Source: JACDAL01 sp963849115
GTDB lineage: Bacteria > Actinomycetota > CADDZG01 > WHSQ01
Assembly: GCA_963849115.1 (NCBI GenBank)
Contig: CAWKGK010000004.1
Coordinates: 1 to 64,000 of the forward strand
Direction: 5' to 3'
Length of the DNA stretch: 64,000 nucleotides
Shown here: piece after piece, positions 1 to 8,215 of the stretch
Numbering within the stretch: position 1 is the stretch's first letter
How the letters are laid out: each line of letters opens with the position of its first letter
Notes under the pieces: generated by a model
What the model saw: only the letters and a program-made list of their open reading frames with translations
Databases searched by the model: none
Told to the model about the DNA's origin: nothing
Program-made: the position numbers and the translations under genes

Positions 1-83
1 CTCGGATACCAAAAGCCCAGTCAAAGGCCGCCGACTACTGAAGGCTGTAGCGGAGGTTGTGCATGCAATCTCTTCCAATCCCA

Positions 84-137
84 TATCCCGCACGACGGCT
101 GGGCGTCAGCCGCGAGCGGGTGTTTTCCAAGGGCATC
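84..137 (+). pseudogene. Fragment of an excisionase/MerR-like helix-turn-helix
   Basis: A short stretch reads ARRLGVSRERV, the core of the helix-turn-helix found in excisionase-type DNA-binding domains. The reading frame carries no recognisable protein before or after it. A second, longer copy of the same motif lies near 1440-1583, so both look like remnants of one gene family. The rest of bases 1-264 shows nothing I can identify. The call rests on one short motif and could be chance. Confidence 0.25.
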
Positions 138-264
138 TTTCACTCGCAGCGAGCGAGGGTGGGCGAGGCGGGATGTCACCTCCTTACCCGTCGTTGGAGC
201 CCACCTGCGCCGGGCTCCCTAACCCTTAAGCGGAGCGAACTCCGAAGGGATCTCGTCAATGAGA

Positions 265-615
265 TCAGTACGCGTACTCACAAAGCCTCTTGATCTCGCC
301 ACTGCAAGAGTCCTTACCTTTGTCTCCGTAGACCCTGTCGAATCCGGGACCACCCGCTAACCCATCATCTCCGGCTCTACCCTTGATGACGTCATCGCCT
401 CGATATCCCTTGAGAAACTGTCGCTCCTGCTGACCTAAGAGCATGTCGTCGAAGTCAGAGCCGTACACCAATGTGACGATCCCGAGGAGCTGATCACGGC
501 CTTGCCCCGTCACGATTCCCCTGCGGAGGTCGACCCTCACCCCTTGCTCCGCCTCGATATAGCTCAGGATCCCGGACCAGGACAGTCGCTGCTTGCCCAT
601 GTACAACAGTGTCAC
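265..615 (-). pseudogene. C-terminal part of RTX-repeat protein (frameshifted)
   Basis: This frame continues the RTX protein encoded upstream on the same strand. It contains LSYIEAEQGVRVDL, then TGQGRDQLLGI, VYGSDFDDMLLG and GGPGFDRVYGDKG, which are typical calcium-binding nonapeptide repeats and their linker. The upstream part ends in repeats but then loses repeat character near base 600, while this frame picks up repeat character at the same place. One intact protein of roughly 300 residues therefore appears broken by a net frameshift near 595-620. It is either a sequencing error or a real lesion. The apparent start here (base 615) is internal and probably not used. Confidence 0.6.
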
Positions 616-1228
616 GACCGGGGCCAGGGGTGATGTAGTTGAGGCGACTGCGGCCCCTGATCACGTCGTCGCCGCGCCCGCCATAGAGATGATCGCCATC
701 TCCAGCGCACTCGACACACGCATCCGTGCCCACCAGGACATCGTCGCCAGGGCCACCGTGGAACTCAGCAGGTGTTCCGTGCCGGAAGCCGATGATCGTA
801 TCGTTGCCTTTGCCGCCGGTCGCGAACGAGGCATGCTCAACCGAATCATCGCCCGCACCTAGGGTCCCCCCTATGTCATCTCGATCCCTCACGACATCGT
901 CGCCAGCATCCCCTTCGAACCAGTCATAGCCCTCTCCACCGTAGATGGTGTCGGAACCGTCACCACCGCAGAGGCGGTCGGAGTGACTCAATCCCCTGAT
1001 CACATCGTCGCCCCCTAATCCGACAATGTAATCTTGCTCATCGGTCCCGACGAGTACATCGTCCTCCTCCGTGCCGATGACTGTCGCTGGAAGACTCCCG
1101 CAAGTCGGTGCATCCTGCGCGCGCGCGACCACGGTCGGCGCTCCAACCAAGAAGACAGCTATGGAGATGCCGCCGGTGAAGGCCCGAAAGCCCTTCCTGA
1201 AGTGTCGTTTCTCTCTTCTCGCAGACAT
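494..1228 (-). CDS. Secreted RTX / hemolysin-type calcium-binding repeat protein (N-terminal part)
   Basis: The start at 1228 gives a basic N-terminus followed by a hydrophobic segment and an Ala-rich cleavage region (about residues 1-37), a Sec signal peptide. The mature part is a series of Asp/Gly repeats such as GTEEDDVLVG, GLGGDDVIRG, GGDGSDTIYGG, GGKGNDTIIG and GGRGDDVIRG. These are the GGxGxDxUx repeats that bind calcium in a parallel beta-roll. The protein is small and carries no enzymatic domain, so it may be a surface or extracellular structural protein. The last 40 residues (ending in Arg/Gly-rich sequence) look out of frame; the true C-terminus is in the overlapping frame 265-615. 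Confidence 0.65.
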   Translation of the reverse strand: MSARREKRHFRKGFRAFTGGISIAVFLVGAPTVVARAQDAPTCGSLPATVIGTEEDDVLVGTDEQDYIVGLGGDDVIRGLSHSDRLCGGDGSDTIYGGEGYDWFEGDAGDDVVRDRDDIGGTLGAGDDSVEHASFATGGKGNDTIIGFRHGTPAEFHGGPGDDVLVGTDACVECAGDGDHLYGGRGDDVIRGRSRLNYITPGPGRDTVVHGQAATVLVRDPELYRGGARGEGRPPQGNRDGARP

Positions 1229-1316
1229 GTTGATCCTCCTCTACCCGCGACGTGCGGGGGATTTTGCAGCTCCAAAAGGGCAATACTCCTCCGGCCTGGG
1301 TTAGAGGGAAGTCACG

Positions 1317-1341
1317 AAGCGAACAGGCAAGCTGTTCGCTT
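1317..1341. other. Perfect 10-bp inverted repeat (5-nt loop)
   Basis: AAGCGAACAG and CTGTTCGCTT are exact reverse complements separated by GCAAG. The element lies about 90 bp upstream of the leftward RTX gene start. It could be an operator or a transcript hairpin. No T-tract follows on either strand, so I do not call a terminator. The wider gap 1229-1725 otherwise contains only the HTH remnant listed next. Confidence 0.4.
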
Positions 1342-1419
1342 CCTTACAGTTAGCTGTCGACCGTCCAGCAGAGAGACTTAACGATGAGTTGTCGACCGCC
1401 TGGGATACTTTGGTAATGG

Positions 1420-1590
1420 CGCGACCGTACGCTGCTAATCACGACAGGCGAGGCTGCACGGCGGCTGGGCGTCAGCCCGTGAACGGGTACGGCAGCTTCT
1501 CGAGAACGGGATGCTGGCCGGTTTCGCTTCGAGGGCCAAGCTCGAGCCCGCTACGTAGACATCGACGGGGAGGGCGGCTCGTCTTGAGGG
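1420..1590 (+). pseudogene. Decayed excisionase-type HTH gene
   Basis: One frame reads TTGEAARRLGVS, then stops. Shifting by one base continues with ERVRQLLENGMLAG, and a further shift gives FRFEGQARARYVDIDGEGG before a stop. Together these spell a small helix-turn-helix protein of the excisionase/MerR-like type, broken by at least two frameshifts. No ribosome binding site is evident. Inferred to be a relic; exact limits are uncertain. Confidence 0.4.
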
Positions 1591-1725
1591 TGTCTACGTG
1601 CCTCGGATCAAGAGGCGACTGCACTCATCACCTATGGAGCGCTGTTGAGGTAGGGCGCATCTGCGATGAGTTCTCACCAGGGCGACGGTCAAACATGATG
1701 GCGATAGATAACGAGGGGAGGCCTG

Positions 1726-1994
1726 ATGGACGAGCAATTCACGGCGACCTTGCAGAAGAGCCCCGAGCCGGGCGGCTGGACGTATGTCGTCTGGCCCAAG
1801 TCGGTGGAGTTTTTCGCCACCCGCGGTCTCGTAAAGGTTCGGGGGACGGTCGACGGCCATCCCTTTCGGAGCTCCTTCATGGCCATGGGGGATGGGACCC
1901 ACAAGCTGCCGTAAGAGCTGACGTCCGAAAGGTAATCGGAAAGGAAGCAGGCGACACCGTTACCGTCAGATTGGAAGAGCGGCTCAGCGAGTGA
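1726..1994 (+). pseudogene. DUF1905 family protein, single-base frameshift
   Basis: A good ribosome binding site (GGGAGG at about 1712) precedes the ATG at 1726. The product reads FTATLQKSPEPGGWTYVVWP, then FFATRGLVKVRGTVDG and SSFMAMGDGTHKLP, the hallmark of DUF1905, a small domain of unknown function. A stop follows directly, but one frame over the sequence continues RADVRKVIGKEAGDTVTVRL to a stop at 1994, exactly the expected C-terminal half. One missing base near 1910 (CCGTAAGA where CCGGTAAGA would restore the frame) explains it. The full product would be about 89 residues. It may be a sequencing error rather than a true pseudogene. Confidence 0.7.
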
Positions 1995-2335
1995 CCGAGG
2001 GGAACGCAACTATGCCCCTGCAGGCCCTAGCCTCGCCGGGGATCATGCTGCGGGTGGCCTTGGACGCAAGCTAGATCTGCCCTGTGAAGTAAGAGCAAAT
2101 AAGAGGGCGCTTACCGCTCATCTCTGCCCGCCTGAAAGTGGCATGCCCGCCAAGACTGGGTCGGTGGAGAACCGACGACTTCGACCGCCACGGCTGGATC
2201 CCGTTGCTCGCCGCCTTGGCGATCGTGAGTTTCCGACGTTCGACCGCGCGCTAGGCTTTGCCGCAAAGAGCAGGGGGGTTGTGTTGCGCCTCCGAAGGGG
2301 CGAGACTGAATACCCCACAGCCAAGAAGGGGGATC
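1995..2335. other. Intergenic stretch, nothing recognised
   Basis: Open frames here are short, compositionally uneven and without ribosome binding sites. I see no RNA gene or clear repeat. The last 20 bases hold the ribosome binding site (AAGAAGGGGG) of the next gene. Confidence 0.5.
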
Positions 2336-2947
2336 ATGGGTACCCAAGGCGACGTGCCAAGTACCGCGCGTCGGATGTGGCTATGGCCGGTGGCGATTCT
2401 GGTCGGCTTCCCGATCGGGGGGTTCATTGCAGATCTGGTCGTGGACGGAGTCGATTCCGTGGGAGCAGCGCTCGCCGGAGGTCTCATCGTGGGGGCGATC
2501 ATAGGAGCGGCAGAGTGGTTCGCTTTGCGGCAGCGGGTCTCGTGGCTCTGGATCCTGGCGACGAGTGCGGGGATGGCCGTGGGACTTGTCGCGGGAGCGG
2601 CCCTGGTGGATTACGGGATCGACCGAGGTGACCTCGTCCTCATGGGTGGAGTGACCGGTGTGGGGGTGGGGGTGATGCAGGCACTGGTGCTCGCAAGGGA
2701 TCGGATTCCGGGCGCGTTCTGGTGGGCCCTCGGGAACCCACCGGCGTGGGCGCTTGGCTGGTATGTGAGCTCGTATGTGATCTCGAGAAACATCGATGAA
2801 CGGTTCCCAATCTTTGGTGCAAGCGGAGCGCTTGTCTTCGGACTGCTGACCTGGCTGCTCCTGGCAGTGCTGTTCCGAGCGGCTCCCGAAGTCCGGGTGA
2901 CGGCAGCTGCTGCCGCCCCACCCGCACAGCCGCCCGTGGGTGCTTGA
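2336..2947 (+). CDS. Polytopic membrane protein of unknown function
   Basis: 203 residues. I chose the ATG at 2336 because AAGAAGGGGG lies just upstream and because the longer frame would add a non-hydrophobic, low-quality extension. About five to six hydrophobic segments follow one another (starting near residues 15, 45, 70, 95, 130 and 165), with many small residues (Gly, Ala, Val). Short loops and an Ala/Pro-rich tail complete it. I do not recognise a family. It may be cotranscribed with the two genes downstream, whose stop-start gaps are small. Confidence 0.7.
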   Translation: MGTQGDVPSTARRMWLWPVAILVGFPIGGFIADLVVDGVDSVGAALAGGLIVGAIIGAAEWFALRQRVSWLWILATSAGMAVGLVAGAALVDYGIDRGDLVLMGGVTGVGVGVMQALVLARDRIPGAFWWALGNPPAWALGWYVSSYVISRNIDERFPIFGASGALVFGLLTWLLLAVLFRAAPEVRVTAAAAAPPAQPPVGA

Positions 2948-2963
2948 TCGCGGTGCACCGGAC

Positions 2964-3410
2964 ATGAGTGAGCATGAGGTTGTCTGGCCGACGGGCATGA
3001 CCGACCGGGATCCTGACCCGTCTTCTCGGCCCATGGTCTTCAACCCGCAAGGCTTTCTCGTCGCCATTTTAGAAGACGCCTCGAGAGCCGAGGCAGCCGC
3101 TGTCGCTTTACGTGAGGCTGGATTCGCTGATGAAGACCTCAGGATATATACGAGCGAGCAGATCCTGGAGGACCGCGAGCGCTTCCTGGAGCAGCGGAGC
3201 GTGACCGGGCGCGTGGTTGGAGCATTCACCGACGACCCTGAGACGATAGAGCTCTACTACGGCTACGCACACGATGGGCGATCCGCGCTGTGGGTCCACG
3301 TCCCGGAAGAACGGGATGCTAAGCGAGCCATTCGCTGCCTTGCAGACTGCGACTACCTCCACCTCCGGCACTACGGCGACGCCGAACAGCGCGACATCCA
3401 CATTCGCTGA
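2964..3410 (+). CDS. Small hypothetical protein, general-stress-like (DUF1269/YflT-like) fold possible
   Basis: 148 residues from the ATG at 2964; an in-frame ATG at 2940 would overlap the previous gene's end. The middle contains FLVAILEDASRAEAAAVALR and a later RVVGAFTDDPETIELYYGYA, resembling the alternating-helix pattern of general-stress proteins that act on paired paralogous halves. No catalytic motif is visible. Function is not assigned; the family comparison is an impression, not a search result. Confidence 0.6.
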   Translation: MSEHEVVWPTGMTDRDPDPSSRPMVFNPQGFLVAILEDASRAEAAAVALREAGFADEDLRIYTSEQILEDRERFLEQRSVTGRVVGAFTDDPETIELYYGYAHDGRSALWVHVPEERDAKRAIRCLADCDYLHLRHYGDAEQRDIHIR

Positions 3411-3470
3411 GACCGGCGAGTAAACACCGCAAGCATGGTTGAGCGCGCGACTGACCAAAGGGAGGATCCA

Positions 3471-4169
3471 TTGACTACCCAAGTCGTGACCGGATTAGTC
3501 CTGCTCGTCCTCCCGGTCCTATACAACGGGCTCTACACCCTTCTCGCCCGCACATTCGACTATCCCGACATCCTGCGCCAACCATCTGGCGAGATCCTGA
3601 GCCGGTTTCACGCTGGGGGCGGTCGGCTCATCCTCACGTGGTGGGCCTTCGCAATGAGCGCCGTCCTCCTCGCCCCAGCCGTAGTCCTGCTGTCGGCCAC
3701 CCTCGCCGACGCCAACAGCACCATCCTCTCTCTGGCTACCGCAATCGGCCTGCTGGCCGCGCTAGTCCAGTTCCTCGGGCTGATCCGATGGTCCTTCGCC
3801 ATCCCCCACCTTGCCCGCGTTGTCACCGATCCCACGACCAAGGAGACCACCAAGGAGGCCATCGACGTCATCTTCCAGACGTTCAACCGCTACCTCGGCG
3901 TCGCGGTTGGCGAGCATCTCGGCTATCTGTTCACGGGCCTGTGGACCGCTCTCGCAAGCGTTGCCCTCATCCAGTCCGACGTACTGCACCCAGTGTTCGG
4001 TGTCATCGGGCTCGTCCTCGCGCCCCTATTCGTGCTCGGCGCGCTCGAGTTCGTCGGACCCTTTGAGTCTGGCGGCTGGAAGCTGGCCGGCACGATCGTT
4101 CCCCTGGCGTACATCGGGTGGTCGGTTTGGCTCCTAGCCCTCGGCATCGGTCTGCTCATCACGGCCTGA
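3471..4169 (+). CDS. DUF4386-like membrane protein
   Basis: 232 residues if started at the TTG at 3471, which is preceded at proper distance by AGGGAGG. An ATG at 3435 in the same frame lacks such a site, so the TTG is preferred. The protein has about six transmembrane helices. Motifs such as FNRYLGVAVGEHLGYLFTGL and a GGGRLILTWWAFAM segment resemble the DUF4386 family of uncharacterised integral membrane proteins. It sits at the end of a run of small rightward genes. Confidence 0.65.
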   Translation: MTTQVVTGLVLLVLPVLYNGLYTLLARTFDYPDILRQPSGEILSRFHAGGGRLILTWWAFAMSAVLLAPAVVLLSATLADANSTILSLATAIGLLAALVQFLGLIRWSFAIPHLARVVTDPTTKETTKEAIDVIFQTFNRYLGVAVGEHLGYLFTGLWTALASVALIQSDVLHPVFGVIGLVLAPLFVLGALEFVGPFESGGWKLAGTIVPLAYIGWSVWLLALGIGLLITA

Positions 4170-4313
4170 CTCCCGTGTTGGGACAAGCCGTGATCCACGA
4201 ACCCAGACAGGGCTTTGCCTCGCAGTCAGCGCGTCGAGCAAGGGGAGCCGCTGGTCGAACTGACTTGTCAGCCTTGAACAGCCTGGAACAGGAACGTCCG
4301 TAGGGGACACCTT
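4170..4313. other. Start of a 527-base gap; nothing recognised here
   Basis: The interval 4170-4696 has no intact gene. Its central part (about 4314-4600) holds a leftward adenylate-cyclase remnant, listed separately. The flanks show no further coding signal. Confidence 0.4.
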
Positions 4314-4600
4314 TTAGGCTGGCCTTACCCAATCGCTAGACAGGAAGCCGCGCCCTTCAGCCACTGCGATGACCGCCTCAGTTACCCATTCTTCACCGGC
4401 GTCTGCCACGGCAACTCTCGATGCGAGGTTCACCGTGAGTCCGAAGTAGTCGCCATCCCGGTGGATTAGCGAGGAAGGCGACGAGGTCACTTTCGACGCA
4501 GGGCTCTGAGACGCTTTCTTGCGCCGGACGAAACTCTCGAATTGGCAACGCGCTGCTCAAGCTCCAACTCTGCAAGACTCGACAGCTGCGCATCTGGTGT
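4314..4600 (-). pseudogene. Remnant of class III adenylate/guanylate cyclase catalytic domain
   Basis: Read leftward, one frame gives HRDGDYFGLTVNLASRVAVA and then EEWVTEAVIAVAEGRGF to a TAA stop at 4314-4316. RxGDYFGxTVNLASR is the diagnostic nucleotide-binding segment of class III nucleotidyl cyclases. Upstream, another frame has SLAELELEQRVANSRVSSG, like the preceding strand of that domain, so the remnant is also frameshifted. The N-terminal two thirds of a cyclase are missing. A degraded gene fragment is the best explanation. Confidence 0.55.
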
Positions 4601-4696
4601 GGGCTAGCGGCCTATCGCCGCACGCGGACGCCAGGTCGTGCGCCGAGGCGTTGCCACGGTTCAAGAGGAGCGAAACCCGGCCGATACACCTGCAAG

Positions 4697-5689
4697 ATGG
4701 ACTACTCGCGACCTCCATTTCCCTTCGCACGCGAAGGGCTGTTTCGTCGCATCATGCCCTTCGGGCTTTCGGCCTGCCTCGCATTTGCGCTCGTCCCACT
4801 ACCGCCGCCAGAAGAGCACCTCGGTGCTCTTCTTTCTGCTGCGATACTTACGGCGCTCCTCGTTGCCTCGATTCTCCTCGTGCCGTGGTACCGAATGCCA
4901 GCCTACGTTCAGGCGGTACCGCCCATGGCCTACTTTGTGGTTATTGCGCTTCTTCGTCATGCAGAGGGCGGTGCGGAATCAGGCTATGGCCAACTCGTTC
5001 TGCTCCCCCTCGTCTGGCTGGCTCTGTACGGAACTCGCAGGCAGTTGGCCGTGGCTTTCGCCGCCATGACAATGATGTTTGTTGTACCGATCCTGTTCGT
5101 GGGTCCGCCTCGCTATCCACCCAGCGAGTGGCGACGAACACTTCTGTGGGCAACTGCGGGACCGCTGATCGCGTTCACGATTCACCGGCTGGTGGCCGAG
5201 ATCAACCAACTGCTAACGAAGCTGCGCGAGATCGCTCGAACGGACGCGCTGACCGGGGTCCCTAACCGGCGAGCATGGGACGAAGAGATGCCGCACGCCT
5301 TGGCGCGCGCACAGCGATCAGGAGAGGCGCTGTCTGTTGCGTTTCTTGATCTTGACTACTTCAAGGCGTTCAACGACACTCGAGGTCATCAAGCCGGGGA
5401 TCAGTTCCTGAAGGAAGCAGCCGCAGCGTGGAAAGAGCAGATGAGAGGTGGGGATGTTCTCGCTCGCTACGGGGGTGAGGAGTTTGCGCTTCTACTTCCC
5501 GCTTGCCCCACGGGTGCGGCACACGCGGTGACCGAGCGTCTGAGGTGCGTGGTGCCTGACGGCCAAACTTGTTCAGTAGGAATTGCGACTTGGGACGGAG
5601 CAGAATCGCCTGAGGCCCTTGTCCATCGCGCCGACGGCGCTTTGTATGAGGCGAAGCGAGCGGGCCGCGATCGAGTAGTGGCACTCTAG
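4697..5689 (+). CDS. Membrane-anchored GGDEF diguanylate cyclase
   Basis: 330 residues. The N-terminal ~165 residues form five or six hydrophobic helices (a MASE-like membrane sensor without recognised ligand motif). The C-terminal domain begins at ARTDALTGVPNRRAWDEE, the standard GGDEF entry, and contains the active-site motif as RYGGEEFALLLP, with both metal-binding acids. This predicts synthesis of cyclic di-GMP from two GTP on the cytoplasmic face. An RxxD inhibitory site five residues before GGEEF is not evident. The gene is solitary, so the signal it senses cannot be inferred. The start is the first ATG before the membrane region. Confidence 0.85.
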   Translation: MDYSRPPFPFAREGLFRRIMPFGLSACLAFALVPLPPPEEHLGALLSAAILTALLVASILLVPWYRMPAYVQAVPPMAYFVVIALLRHAEGGAESGYGQLVLLPLVWLALYGTRRQLAVAFAAMTMMFVVPILFVGPPRYPPSEWRRTLLWATAGPLIAFTIHRLVAEINQLLTKLREIARTDALTGVPNRRAWDEEMPHALARAQRSGEALSVAFLDLDYFKAFNDTRGHQAGDQFLKEAAAAWKEQMRGGDVLARYGGEEFALLLPACPTGAAHAVTERLRCVVPDGQTCSVGIATWDGAESPEALVHRADGALYEAKRAGRDRVVAL

Positions 5690-6307
5690 AAGCCGGAGCA
5701 TCCTCGTATAACCACGCAAGAGGACGTCAGAGCGATGACCTACTACGTAGACGCTCGACACCTGACGCTCGACAACAGCGACCCGAGGCAGATCGACAAG
5801 AACGTGCGAGCTTTCATAGATGCCGAGAACGCCAAAGCGGCGACTTGTCTGTCCAGATCGCAGGCTCGAGCGGCGAGCGCGAGCGGATGCAGCCCTACTC
5901 CGACAAGAGGCTGGTGAGGTATCGGGCCGCTAATTTGCCACCAAGGCGCGGCTGGAGGCCCTCAACGCACAGGTACGGTCAGGACGGCCGCCGGCTCCAC
6001 CGGATGGGGCAAGATCGCCGGCGGCACGTCGGACAGGCTTTATGTCAAGAAAGGATGACAGCCAACACCGGAGCCACGACATCGCTCGATAGACCCGACG
6101 TGATCGCCGCTCAACTCAAGCGGCGGCGCGCCGTCGCGGGGCCTGGAACCTCAGCAACGAGGCCGTCTTGATCGGTGCTGGGGAGCGTCGAGAATGCCGC
6201 CTGAAGGGGAGACCCAAAATCTAGGCTTGGGCTGGAACCCAGGCGGGACGGCTGTTATAAGGTGCATAAGGATTCATGACTTCAACTGAAGGCCAGGGAG
6301 GGTTTGC
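5690..6307. other. 618-base gap with possible degenerate coding sequence
   Basis: A short frame at 5735-5917 reads in a protein-like way (YYVDARHLTLDNSDPRQIDK) before turning Ala/Ser-rich, and later frames are disjointed, as in a decayed gene. I recognise no family. The last 15 bases hold a strong ribosome binding site (GGGAGG) for the next gene. Confidence 0.35.
5735..5917 (+). CDS. Short hypothetical protein, possibly degenerate
   Basis: 60 residues; the first ~40 (MTYYVDARHLTLDNSDPRQI and onward through FIDAENAKAA) have normal amino-acid usage, the last 20 do not. There is no strong ribosome binding site. It may be the N-terminal remnant of a longer gene. No function assigned. Confidence 0.2.
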   Translation: MTYYVDARHLTLDNSDPRQIDKNVRAFIDAENAKAATCLSRSQARAASASGCSPTPTRGW

Positions 6308-6637
6308 GTGGCAAAGAAAAAGAACGGCGCGAAGAAGGCGGAAGGCGAGATGGCGGCTGTTAAGGATGTTTTCGGGGCGCTGGAGCCGCTGAACCCAATC
6401 CAACGGGGCAGAGTTCTCGCGTCCGTTCAAGCTCTACTCGAGATTCCGAGAGCCGGGCTTCTGGAAAAGGCGGCAGAGGACGCGGAGGCTAAGCAGACCG
6501 ACGGTAGGGGAAAGTCAAGATCCACTAGCGGACGTAAGCCGACGAGCGCGCGGAAGTCGACGAATCGACGGAAGTCGACTACGGGAGCTCAGAGCAGGAA
6601 ATCGGCCGGGCGGAAGAAGGCGACCTCCCGCTCCTGA
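6308..6637 (+). CDS. Small basic protein with Lys/Arg/Ser-rich tail (histone-H1-like composition)
   Basis: 109 residues from a GTG at 6308 with GGGAGG upstream. Residues 1-12 are lysine rich. The middle (about 18-60) is a plausible helical domain containing VKDVFGALEPLNPIQRGRVL. The tail from residue 65 is built of repeated short units such as GRKPTSARKS and NRRKSTT, typical of nucleic-acid-binding tails in actinobacterial HU- or H1-like proteins. DNA or RNA binding is inferred from composition only. It converges with the leftward gene that ends at 6665. Confidence 0.6.
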   Translation: MAKKKNGAKKAEGEMAAVKDVFGALEPLNPIQRGRVLASVQALLEIPRAGLLEKAAEDAEAKQTDGRGKSRSTSGRKPTSARKSTNRRKSTTGAQSRKSAGRKKATSRS

Positions 6638-6664
6638 TTGCAGGTTAGCTGGTAAGCGGGGCCG

Positions 6665-7258
6665 CTAGGAGCGGCCCCGGCTGTCTGTCTCCGGTTCTTG
6701 ATCTTCCCGTTCTGCATCGTGCACACCGGAATCCCTCTCCAGAAGCTCCTCGAAGAGGCTCCGATACTTCTGCATGGCTTGGCGCATGTCCTCGGTCGAC
6801 GCATCGCCTGAAGCAGCCTGCTTCGACGTGGAATGTGCATCCCGGTAATTGGAGACCAGGGTGGGATGATCCACCGAAAGATCGGCTGAGCGCTGCTCGA
6901 AGTCGTCGACCGGATAGCCACGCTCCTTCATTACCTCCTGGACGATGCGATCAGCCTCGCCGAGCGCCTCGGTCGGCCTGTCCACGAAATCCGCCTGTGT
7001 GTCCTTCCACGAGCGCTCGTAACCCTCGCGAGCCGCCGGGCTAAGAGGGCGAATATCGAGCTTGTCCCGCCGCCTAGCCCGAGCCTGAAGCTCCGACTCG
7101 GCTTCGCTGCGGCCCCCCTTGGTCTTTACGGCCCGGTCGTACTCGGGGCCGAACTGCTCTTGGAGTTGATCTCTCTTGCGCTTCCGGTTCTGGCGCCAAA
7201 CCAACCACAAGATCACGAGCACAACGATCGCTATGAGAATCCAAACCCAAGCGTCCAT
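6665..7258 (-). CDS. Single-pass membrane protein with hydrophilic cytoplasmic domain
   Basis: 197 residues from the ATG at 7258, preceded by AAGGAGG; an upstream ATG at 7288 lacks one. A single transmembrane segment (WVWILIAIVVLVILWLVW, about residues 4-21) is followed by a highly charged, Arg/Glu-rich region. That region contains RPLSPAAREGYERSWKDTQA and RIVQEVMKERGYPVDDFEQR, a pattern seen in uncharacterised actinobacterial proteins annotated as secreted or membrane hypothetical. No catalytic motif is visible. Function unknown. Confidence 0.65.
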   Translation of the reverse strand: MDAWVWILIAIVVLVILWLVWRQNRKRKRDQLQEQFGPEYDRAVKTKGGRSEAESELQARARRRDKLDIRPLSPAAREGYERSWKDTQADFVDRPTEALGEADRIVQEVMKERGYPVDDFEQRSADLSVDHPTLVSNYRDAHSTSKQAASGDASTEDMRQAMQKYRSLFEELLERDSGVHDAEREDQEPETDSRGRS

Positions 7259-7342
7259 CCCACGCCTCCTTGCAAGAGAATAGGCCAACCGGCTCAGCTT
7301 GCTCCCCTTGCTTCTTCCCTCAGCACCCGGGTTGAAACGCGA

Positions 7343-8215
7343 TTACAGAGAGGCGGCGATCCTCTGGCTGCCCGCATAGACGTTGAAACGCGACCCGCGC
7401 AGGAATCCGATGAGCGACATGTCGAAGCGGCGGGCCACGTCCACCGCAAGGCTGGACGGAGCGGACACCGCACACACCATCGGGATGCCGGCGGTCAGTG
7501 CTTTCTGCATGATCTCGAAGCTGGAGCGGCCGCTGACCATCAGCAGCGTGCCGTCGAGCGGAAGATGCCCTTTCAGTAGGGACCAACCAATGAGCTTGTC
7601 AACCGCATTGTGGCGACCGACATCCTCCCGCACTGCCACGAGCTCACCCTCCGAGGTGAACAGCCCCGCAGCGTGGAGTCCGCCCGTGGATTCGAAGATG
7701 CCCTGCGCTCGTCGCAGAGCCTCCGGCAGCGACGCCACGACCTCGGTGGTGACCTGCGGTCCAGGAGCAGGCGCCCGGCACCCGCGTAGGTCGAGCGACT
7801 CCAGGGACGCTTTCCCACACACGCCACAGGAGCTCGAGGTATAGAAGTGGCGTTCGAGCGAACGAACATCGGGAATGAAGCCCGTGCGCAACTTAACGTT
7901 GACAATGTTGAAGAGCTGGGTTTCGTCGAGGCCCCTGTCTACGCAGTAGCTGATCCCTGAGATATCTGCGGGGGTTTTCACCAGACCCTCGCCGTACAGA
8001 AATCCAGCCGCGAGCTCGAAATCCGATCCCGGTGTTCTCATAGTCACAGCGGCCGTTATTCGGCGTCCGCTCGCCAACAGGCGGATCTCCATCGGCTCCT
8101 CGGTCGCAACCTGATCGCCCCGCGAGGAAACCTTGCCATCGCGCACCTCCATGATGTTCAGCGACGTTGTGCTCGACGCTCGGCTCCCGTTTTCGGTCAT
8201 GTCCGCCGAGCTCAT
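7343..8215 (-). CDS. fdhD: Formate dehydrogenase accessory sulfurtransferase FdhD
   Basis: 290 residues. FdhD carries sulfur from a cysteine desulfurase to the molybdenum cofactor, giving active formate dehydrogenase. The family's conserved features are present: SSSCGVCGKASLE holds the sulfur-carrying CxxC loop, with VREDVGRHNAVDKLIGW and SGRSSFEIMQKALTAGIPMV further on. The gene overlaps the upstream Mrp-like gene by four bases (ATGA), so they are cotranscribed leftward. They are divergent from the formate dehydrogenase operon starting at 9433. Length is slightly above the typical 260-280 residues, with an extra N-terminal stretch. Confidence 0.93.
   Translation of the reverse strand: MSSADMTENGSRASSTTSLNIMEVRDGKVSSRGDQVATEEPMEIRLLASGRRITAAVTMRTPGSDFELAAGFLYGEGLVKTPADISGISYCVDRGLDETQLFNIVNVKLRTGFIPDVRSLERHFYTSSSCGVCGKASLESLDLRGCRAPAPGPQVTTEVVASLPEALRRAQGIFESTGGLHAAGLFTSEGELVAVREDVGRHNAVDKLIGWSLLKGHLPLDGTLLMVSGRSSFEIMQKALTAGIPMVCAVSAPSSLAVDVARRFDMSLIGFLRGSRFNVYAGSQRIAASL

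Noticed and set aside
1316..1342. LexA-type SOS box in the inverted repeat
   Set aside because: The half-sites are separated by nine bases rather than the four of the Gram-positive consensus.
6211..6270. GGAAC...GTT pair resembling an ECF sigma promoter before the basic protein gene
   Set aside because: Spacing is about three bases short of the usual distance, so I do not annotate it.
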